Shown: positions 57,279 to 64,000 of the stretch, piece by piece | How the letters are laid out: each line of letters begins with the position of its first letter | How positions within the stretch are numbered: the stretch's first letter is position 1 | The notes under the pieces: generated by a model | Told to the model about the DNA's origin: nothing | Databases searched by the model: none | The model's input: only the letters and a program-made list of their open reading frames with translations | Assembly: GCF_039555335.1 (NCBI RefSeq) | Contig: NC_092642.1 | Location: 19,782,382 to 19,846,381, forward strand | Source of the DNA: Amphiura filiformis | Taxonomy: Eukaryota; Echinodermata; Ophiuroidea; Amphilepidida; Amphiuridae | Reading direction: 5' to 3' | DNA: 64,000 nucleotides | Translations under genes and position numbers: made by a program

Positions 57279-57935
57279 GGGATCTAAAATGAGCGTTTAT
57301 TGCGTTTCGACAGTATTTTTTGTAGGACATGAGAGCACCTCAGACCTATCGAATTGCATTCTGAATACGAAGCATGTCTTTCTGATATCAAAAATTTTTC
57401 ATTTTTGAAAATCACAATATAATACAAATTTTATGACAAATTATAAAAATTTGATATTTTTCAAATTTTGATATATAACAGTCCTCGAAGTAAATTATAT
57501 AAATCTAATGATATATTCTTAAAGTGTATGTAGCAGGGAGGAAAAGCCGACGGTCAATTGAAAATTTTGACCTTTCATATTGAAGATATGAATTTTTTTC
57601 CCAAAAAGACCTTTTTTTTTTTTTTTTTTGTGGAAAAAAATCCATATCTTCAATACGAAAGGTCAAAATTTTCAATTGATCGTCGACTTTTCATTCCACC
57701 TACATACACTTTAAGTATAAATAATCAGATTTATAAAGTTTACTTCAAGTACTGTTAAATATCAAAAATATCAATTTTAATGATTTGCCATAAAATGTGT
57801 ATTAAATTGCAATTTCAAAAATCAAAATTATTTGATATCAGAATGACATTCTTCGTATTCAGAATGCAATTCGATATATCTGATGTGCTCTGATGTCCCT
57901 AAATAAATACTGTCCAAACGTTCATACCCCAGCCC
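57279..57935. mobile_element. TTAA foldback family F, copy 3 (657 bp, inverted)
   Basis: TTAA lies on both sides (57,275-57,278 and 57,936-57,939). It begins GGGATCTAAAATGAGCGTTT and ends ATACCCCAGCCC, the reverse of copy 1 at 7,021-7,679, and is collinear with it throughout. Confidence 0.9.
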
Positions 57936-57939
57936 TTAA

Positions 57940-59285
57940 TGTGTATTATAATAGAGCTACCATTATTAATATTGTTGAATTCTCAAGCGCATACAGACAA
58001 TTAATACGAGGGTCCTATGATACATACACAATACATAAATCGATTTTGATTTCAGCCACATGCTCTGCAGGACATCGCATCGGTTGCGAGGTATGGAGCC
58101 CAGTCAGTCAGCCTGCCATTTTTCTTGTAAGACGGTCTGAATTTGTGCAATTTATAGGAAAAGACCACGTGGGTCCCAAAAGATTCTTTCAGATATTAAA
58201 AGATTAGATTCCCATAAAGACGAAACAGTAATCTTTAGTCGGGACCTACATAAAATTTACATAAAATTTTCAGCATCAATTGAGTGTTAATTTTGACTAT
58301 AAATTCAGAAAATATTTTGGCGTATATAAAATTGAAATAAAATTCTTTGCCTCCTAAACCACATAAATTTTAGCACGATTGGATATCACGAATCATTATT
58401 TATGATGTGCAGTTAATATTCATATATTCTTTTATAGGATGCTTCAGTTTTAACACAAAAAATATTTCATTAAAAACCCTCCCACTCGGCGATTTCAAAA
58501 AGGTAACCACGCTTCCCTAGAATGTGCAATAAATTAGCATTAAAAATTTATTTTAGCAGCATTCTAGAAACTCTGGCGTATGGCGATCACTGCTGTACAC
58601 TTTGACCAAGATTCAAGGCAAAATTTGCAAAATAAAAGTACCCTGAACATTTATGCATTGATTTTGAGCAAAATATAGGCAAATATTACATACTCATAAA
58701 CTTTTTCAGTCATATTATACTTTGATTAGCTCGTAATCGGCAGGCCTTATAACATCACGGATTAATATCAAAATATTTTATTTTGAGAATTACCTTGTGA
58801 CATCACACCAGAAACATTACCAATTATTAATTCAAGTCCTCTACTTTCTTTTACACACAAAATATAGACCATACAGGCCAACTAATAGCACTCTTAACGT
58901 GGGTCTACTTTTCGACGTAGTGGTAAAAGCCTAAAATTTCCCGCCTATTACGAGCTGATCAAACTATATATAGATTAACTACATTCATTATTGATAAAAA
59001 CAGTAATACAAAGAAAATATAAATTGGTATATTATGAAAACCGTATGTCCAATGGTTCCAATAATTTTACAAGTCCCCTCTCCAAACATCGCTTTGTTTG
59101 GTGGGGGAAAGGGGACAATTAAATAAGTGGACCTCCAGTGGCTCTTTGAATAATATATGTGAGAAATCAGATTGTCATTCACAGGGCAGTAAAAATAGAG
59201 TACCTATGCATGTAACTACTGAACCGGTACACCAGCATTATGTCACTTTGAAATTTAAGGCTCAACTAGAAAGGTGTCAATTGGG
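57940..59285. other. Intron 1-2, middle; no gene seen
   Basis: A dispersed fragment at about 59,030-59,060 (ATTATGAAAACCGTATGTCC) matches 8,296-8,315. Nothing exon-like found. Confidence 0.45.
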
Positions 59286-59992
59286 ATGCCTCCACCATGG
59301 AGGCAATTTTAATTCAGAAAGATATTATAAGAGCTATTAAATGTCAAACTGTATGAGTGGTATAAAACAAACAAAACATAACCTCAAATGACCTTTGACC
59401 TCCGTATGTGACCTTGGATACCACCAATACATGAAGGTACCCATAATGCAGCTACTACTCATGTTTGGTTGCATTAGGATTTAAACTGTTCATATGACAC
59501 TAAACTTTAAACCAAAAGTTGACCTCAAATGACATTTGACCTCAGAATATGATCTTAAACAGCACCTATAGCTGAGGGTTCTCCTAGTGCAGATATGACT
59601 CAAGTTTGGTTGCATTAGGTTTTATATTGTTCATATGAGGCCAAATTTTAAGCTAAAGTCTTAAATAATAGTAATTTACCAGTTGACCTCAAATGACCTT
59701 TGACCTCAGTATATGATGTTGAACACCACCAATAGATGAGGGTTCCCATAGTGCAGCTATGACCCAAGTTTGGTTGCAATAGGATTTGATAGTAAGTTGA
59801 TATCAAATGACCTTTGACCTCAGTATATGACCTGGAACCCCACCCGAAAAAAGTAGCCAGTGTTTCTGACAATGGCACACCTATTCTGAAAATCTGAAGT
59901 CAATCCGCCTTTCCATTCACGAGATACAGCATCCAGAGGTACGTACGGAAGTACGGACAGTGCAAAAACAGTATGCCTCGTGGTGGAGGCAT
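59286..59992. mobile_element. Element bounded by ATGCCTCC...GGAGGCAT palindromes
   Basis: ATGCCTCCACCATGGAGGCA opens it and ATGCCTCGTGGTGGAGGCAT closes it. Inside are three to four direct repeats with CAAATGACCTTTGACCTCAG and CAAGTTTGGTTGCA, the same TGACCT theme as the large satellite. The end GTACGGACAGTGCAAAAACA resembles a common non-coding tail of marine invertebrate repeats. Confidence 0.7.
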
Positions 59993-60316
59993 AAAAATCT
60001 CTTAGTAGCCGTGAAAGCATCTTTATCAGTTGTACAGGCAGTAATATAGGAGTGTGACAGCCTTGCTGGAGCATGCTGAGCTAAGGTCTTAAAGAAATAT
60101 CACAAAGACAAAAACTGAGAGCCTTGAACACAGCACATACCTACCCTTGGCTTGGGTCAATATCAATATCATCTCATCTGTATTTTGAGATAATATAGCT
60201 AAACAGCTATAATAATTAAGTGGCATTGTTACATCAATTGCAATATTATATACTGCAAAACTATCATGATATATTACTTTGCAAAATGAAATTTGAAAGC
60301 TGCAAGGCAGTACCAA

Positions 60317-61470
60317 CCCTGGCTGAAATTTGATACACTTTTGACATCACTTTTGATATGTATCAAAAATGTATCAAATAAAATGTATTTGAATTGGAAC
60401 CCTCATTTGATACAATTTTATGTATCAAAATTGTATTAAAACTGTATCAAATTAGCATTGCAATTCTTATTCTATCATTACATACACATTTAAAATATAT
60501 CAAAAGAGTATCAAATGTTAATTGATTATGTATCAAAAATGTATCAAATAAGTTGGGTGTATCAAATGGAACATATCAAAAGTGTATCAAATATGTCACT
60601 GTATCAAATAAGCGTTCCAATTCTAATCCTTTTATGTATCAAAATTGTATTGAAACTGTATCAAATTAGCATTGAAATTCTAATCCTTTCATTTCATACA
60701 TATCAAAAGTGTATCAAATGCTAAGATAATGTATTAAAAATGTATCAAATAAGTTGGGTGTATCAAATGCAACATATCAAAACTGTATCAAATGAGAAGT
60801 ATCAAAACAGCATTCCAATTCTTATCCTTTCATTTCATACATATTTGATACATAGTTATATCAAAATTGTATCAAATATGTCACTGTATCAAATAAGCAT
60901 TCCAATTCTAATCCTTCTAATCAAATTAGCATTGAAATTCTTATCCTTTCATTTCATACATATCAAAGGTGTATCAAATGCTAAGATAATGTATTAAAAA
61001 TGTATCAAATAAGTTTTGTGTATCAAATGTATCAAATGAAACATATCAAAACTGTATCAAATGAGAAGTATTAAAACAGCATTCCAATTCTTATCCTTTC
61101 ATTTCATACATAATTATATCAAAAGTGTATCAAATATGTCACTATCAAATAAGCATTCCAATTCTAATCCTAGCGTTGAAATTCTTGTCCATTCATTTCA
61201 TACACATTTCATATATATCAAAAGTGTATCAAATGGTAAGATAATGTATCAAAAATGTATCAAATAAGTTGGGTGTATCAAATAGAACATATCAAAACTG
61301 TATCAAATGAAATGCATTAAAACAGCGTTCCAATTCTTATCCTTTCATTTCATACATATTTGATACATTATCATACATAATTATATCAAAAGTGTATCAA
61401 ATTAGTGTTCCAATTCTTATCCTTTCATTTGATATATATTTGATACATATATCAAAAGTGTATCCTCCCG
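60317..61470. repeat. GTATCAAA array with about 280-bp higher-order units
   Basis: Dozens of TGTATCAAA motifs at irregular 10-20-bp steps. They are organised in larger units marked by GCATTCCAATTCTTATCCTT then TCATTTCATACAT, seen about five to six times. Inverse motifs (TTTGATACA) resume at 62,435-62,590. Confidence 0.92.
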
Positions 61471-61499
61471 TACTGCCCAATGCTGCCATAAATATTTTC

Positions 61500-62420
61500 A
61501 ACATGTTTAGAATGTTGTAAGGGTCATTCCGGTTGAATTTGACCTTGATTGGACCAATTTCAAAATGCAACCTTTGACCCTTAACTTTGGCCTTTGGGTC
61601 ATTAATGTTTGTAACATGTTTAAAATGTTGTAAGGATCATCCCTGTTGAATTTGAGCTCAATTGGGCCAATTTTGAAATTTGACCTATGACCCCTGAACT
61701 TTGACCTTTGACCCCTGAACTGGGGTCATAAATATTTTAAACATGTTAAGAATGTCATGAGGATCATTCCTGTTGAATATTTTAAACATGATAAGAATGT
61801 CGCAAGGATCATTCCTGTTGAATTTGAGCTTGATTGGACCGATTTCAAGATTTGACCTTTTTGACCTGCAACAATCTATGGTGATTTTACCCCAAAATGA
61901 CCTTGACATTTTTTGTCTCACTACGGTGGTCGTTCCAAACAAATTTCATGAACCTGCAATAATCTATGGCAATTTGACCCTAAATGATCGCTGGTTGTTC
62001 CCACCAAATTTCATGAACCTTCAACAATCTATGGCCATTTGACCCCAGATGACCCTGAATGACCCCAAACTGACCTTGACAATTTTAGTCTTACTACAGT
62101 TTGACCCTGGATGACCCCAATATGTCATTGCGTTAAGCATATTTTGCACCAAAAATCTAATCAGGTCGAGAACCTCTGGCTGCGTTACTCAGTGTTCCCC
62201 ACCAAGTTATGTCACTGTAACCCAATACGGATCTCCAGATACCTGTTCACAAGGTATTTTGCTTGATATGCATAAATTATGCAAATTAGGTACTTAATTA
62301 CCATATTTGGGGCTGAAAATCTAATCAGGTCGAGAACCTCTGGCACTACTCCCCACCAATTTCATACGCATATTTTTTGGGGGATGGGGGCTTTGGTGGT
62401 GTGATACACCACAAGCAGTG
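61500..62420. repeat. Second TGACC-type composite element
   Basis: TTGACCTTTGACCCCTGAAC, GATTTGACCTTTTTGACCTG and CATGAACCTGCAATAATCTATGG motifs repeat irregularly. The tail with CATAAATTATGCAAATTAGG and GAAAATCTAATCAGGTCGAG matches 47,820-48,080. It sits between the two blocks of TATCAAA repeats. Confidence 0.82.
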
Positions 62421-62689
62421 CCAAAATTAACTAAGTTCAAATTTGATACACTTTAGATACATTTTGATACAGTTAGGTAGTATTTGATACAGTTTTGACA
62501 CCCTTTATTTTCAGTTGATTCATTTTCAATCAAAACTGCATCAAATTGCTATCTGATATAGTTTTGATACACTTTTGATACATTTCTTGCTGTATAGAAT
62601 TTCTGCTAGGGAAGATTAGATTAGTTTCACTATATTTCTATTGTTCTGTACTATTGTAATGATTTAGACCTAAGTTTATTTTTTCATAC

Positions 62690-62870
62690 CATCATCATCA
62701 CTTGAATCATCACTTGAGTCAGATGAGTCAGATGAGGACTCCTTCTTGGCTGCTGGCTCTACCAATGTCAAACAAGCTCTGTAAAAAGCAGTTCTTTCAC
62801 CATTATCCATTTTGACTATGCAAACTCTTCCCTTTTGTATGCTGACAATGACACCAGTCTTGTTCATGTG
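62690..62870 (-). CDS. Exon 1 in window: MIB-repeat-like module and acidic Ser/Asp tract
   Basis: The acceptor TTTTTACAG precedes codon CAC, and the donor is G|GTATGA. The exon is 181 nt, entering in phase 0 and leaving in phase 1. The first 35 residues alternate hydrophobic and polar (TGVIVSIQKGRVCIVKMD, then a GERTAF turn and a hydrophobic end, ACLTLVEP). This resembles the small barrel-like repeats between the ZZ region and the ankyrins of mind bomb proteins. A KK pair and the acidic run SSSDSSDSSDDSSDDD follow, probably a flexible linker. The phase-0 acceptor shows that at least one more exon lies upstream, most likely beyond 64,000. The MIB-repeat assignment is by pattern only; another SH3-like fold is possible. 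Confidence 0.65.
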
Positions 62871-64000
62871 CTGTAAAAACAACAACAAATGAAATATACA
62901 ACAATAAAACAATTTTCTTCTTTATCACGTAACTTTAAAAATGAGGTGCCTGGTTAAATCCCTGCCAGTAGCGACTCACCGGGCCGGATTGGTGTACCTG
63001 ATAGATATGGTCGCCACTCAGTGATGTATAGCATATGCAAATGAAAACACCCTAGGCGTATAAAGCAGGCGTGAGACGGCTCTTTCCTAAAAAAAAAATT
63101 AAATGCGTGCGAAATTGGGCAAAAAGTACCCAAAACAGGCTGAAATTGTGGAAATTTTGACTTAAAAAAAACTGAATTCAGTTTTAAAACTGAAAATTCT
63201 CATGCCTGATAGATAATTGTGGGCTATAGGCTCAGTTAAACCCTTGATCTGAATTCAATTGGCAATATCTGTAGATATAATTCACCCATCTGCTCTCTCT
63301 ATGGTATATAGTTAATTTAGAATTGAGTAAATGAACCATGTGAATACTCTGTCCTTTGAAGAGGACAGTAAACCATCCGGCCTGTATGTTTTAATTTTTT
63401 ATGGACGGGCCACCTTCTGGTTGTTTGCAATCAATATTGTATATATATCAAGCAAATTGAGTTTGAACTACATGGGGTTTCTAATTGAGGGCGCTACTCT
63501 TTGCTTAAGGTTTTCGATCATAGCAGAACCACTCGACCAAATTCCTTTCAATTACATTTATATATTTTGTACATTAATGTGTAGATAATAAATCATGAAA
63601 AAAATAGGGAGTACCAGACACACTTTTATGCCTGGCCACAAAAAAGAAATTGCCTGTTTATGGTTTACTAGTTTTTACTAGTTCTAGGTCATTGAATATA
63701 GCACATAACTGCACATTGAAGGTTTTATCTTTATACAGTATATTGTAGGGGAGCCCAGGCTAAAAGTTATAGGGGTAGGTTGTTACCCTATAGTAAAACA
63801 ATGTGTCATCAATCTTATTAACAAAGATTCTGACATTAGGTGGGTGGAGATCAGTCTATCATCTATCCCCAGGACATCTATGAACCAATTCAGTGATGTG
63901 CCAATAATTTTGTAACTGGGAGGGACAAATGTTGAATATAATAATAGGGGATATTACAAGCTTAGCTTTATTCAATGCTCTTTGGTTAATTGGTTTACAT
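62871..64000. other. Upstream of exon 1 in window; no exon seen
   Basis: The gene must continue upstream because exon 1 has an acceptor, but no further exon with clear homology or splice sites was found before the window edge. Confidence 0.45.

Larger units (their letters stand above)
20892..62870 (-). other. Gene model: MIB-like ankyrin + ZZ + PUL protein, 12 exons seen, 5' end outside window
   Basis: Twelve minus-strand exons lie in one order and can be joined into about 818 residues ending in a TGA stop. Exit and entry phases agree at ten of eleven junctions (exon 1 to 12 junctions: 1/1, 2/0 mismatch, 2/2, 0/0, 2/2, 0/0, 0/0, 1/1, 0/0, 1/1, 1/1). The summed exon length is 2,456 nt, one short of a multiple of three; the missing base is the exon 2-3 mismatch. 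Domain order is MIB-repeat-like module, acidic tract, about ten ankyrin repeats, ZZ finger, linker, PUL. PUL domains of PLAA/Doa1 are known to bind p97/VCP; ZZ fingers and ankyrin arrays bind peptides and proteins. The inferred role is a ubiquitin/p97 adaptor. No RING finger, as found at the C terminus of MIB ligases, was seen. Two adjacent genes remain possible, but exon 8 and the ZZ exon agree in phase. Confidence 0.72.

Overview
The window is eukaryotic: coding sequence is split into short exons with GT/AG borders, introns run to several kilobases, base composition is AT-rich, and most of the DNA is interspersed repeat, foldback elements and satellites. The repeat style (TTAA, TA and 8-bp-duplication MITEs, a Gypsy-type LTR element, TGACC-rich satellites) and the mind-bomb-like ankyrin exons suggest a marine invertebrate, perhaps a deuterostome such as an echinoderm or hemichordate. 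The species cannot be fixed from sequence alone.

One cellular gene is supported. It lies on the minus strand, fills 20,892-62,870 and runs 5' to 3' from high to low coordinates. Twelve exons were identified by homology-like content plus splice signals and phases. In order they encode a small mind-bomb-repeat-like module with an acidic Ser/Asp tract, about ten ankyrin repeats close in style to mind bomb (MIB) proteins, a ZZ zinc finger, a linker, and a C-terminal PUL domain of the PLAA/Doa1 type. About 818 residues are in view; the start lies beyond 64,000. The combination suggests an adaptor in the ubiquitin-p97/VCP system. I know of no described protein with this layout. Two places in the gene do not read through cleanly: exon 2 to 3 is short by one base, and exon 8 carries two compensating frame changes with two stops between them.

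Layout: 1-4,118 is a 63-bp minisatellite interrupted by a foldback element. 4,860-6,830 is a tandem array of about 0.5-kb units with palindromes. 7,000-20,200 is a dense field of MITEs and foldbacks, some nested. 20,892-25,403 holds the last four exons (PUL and ZZ) with MITEs in the introns. 26,480-31,441 is a degenerate Gypsy-class LTR retrotransposon with very short LTRs, inserted in one of two copies (A and B) of a larger repeat that flank exon 8. 33,340-37,355 holds purine-rich arrays, an 80-bp satellite inside copy B and a 72-bp hairpin satellite. 38,597-56,705 carries ankyrin exons 7 to 2, separated by repeats that include a 2.7-kb TGACC satellite. 56,706-62,689 is a repeat-filled intron and 62,690-62,870 is the first exon seen.

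All other open frames of 60 or more codons that I examined are better explained as repeat, retroelement antisense or chance.
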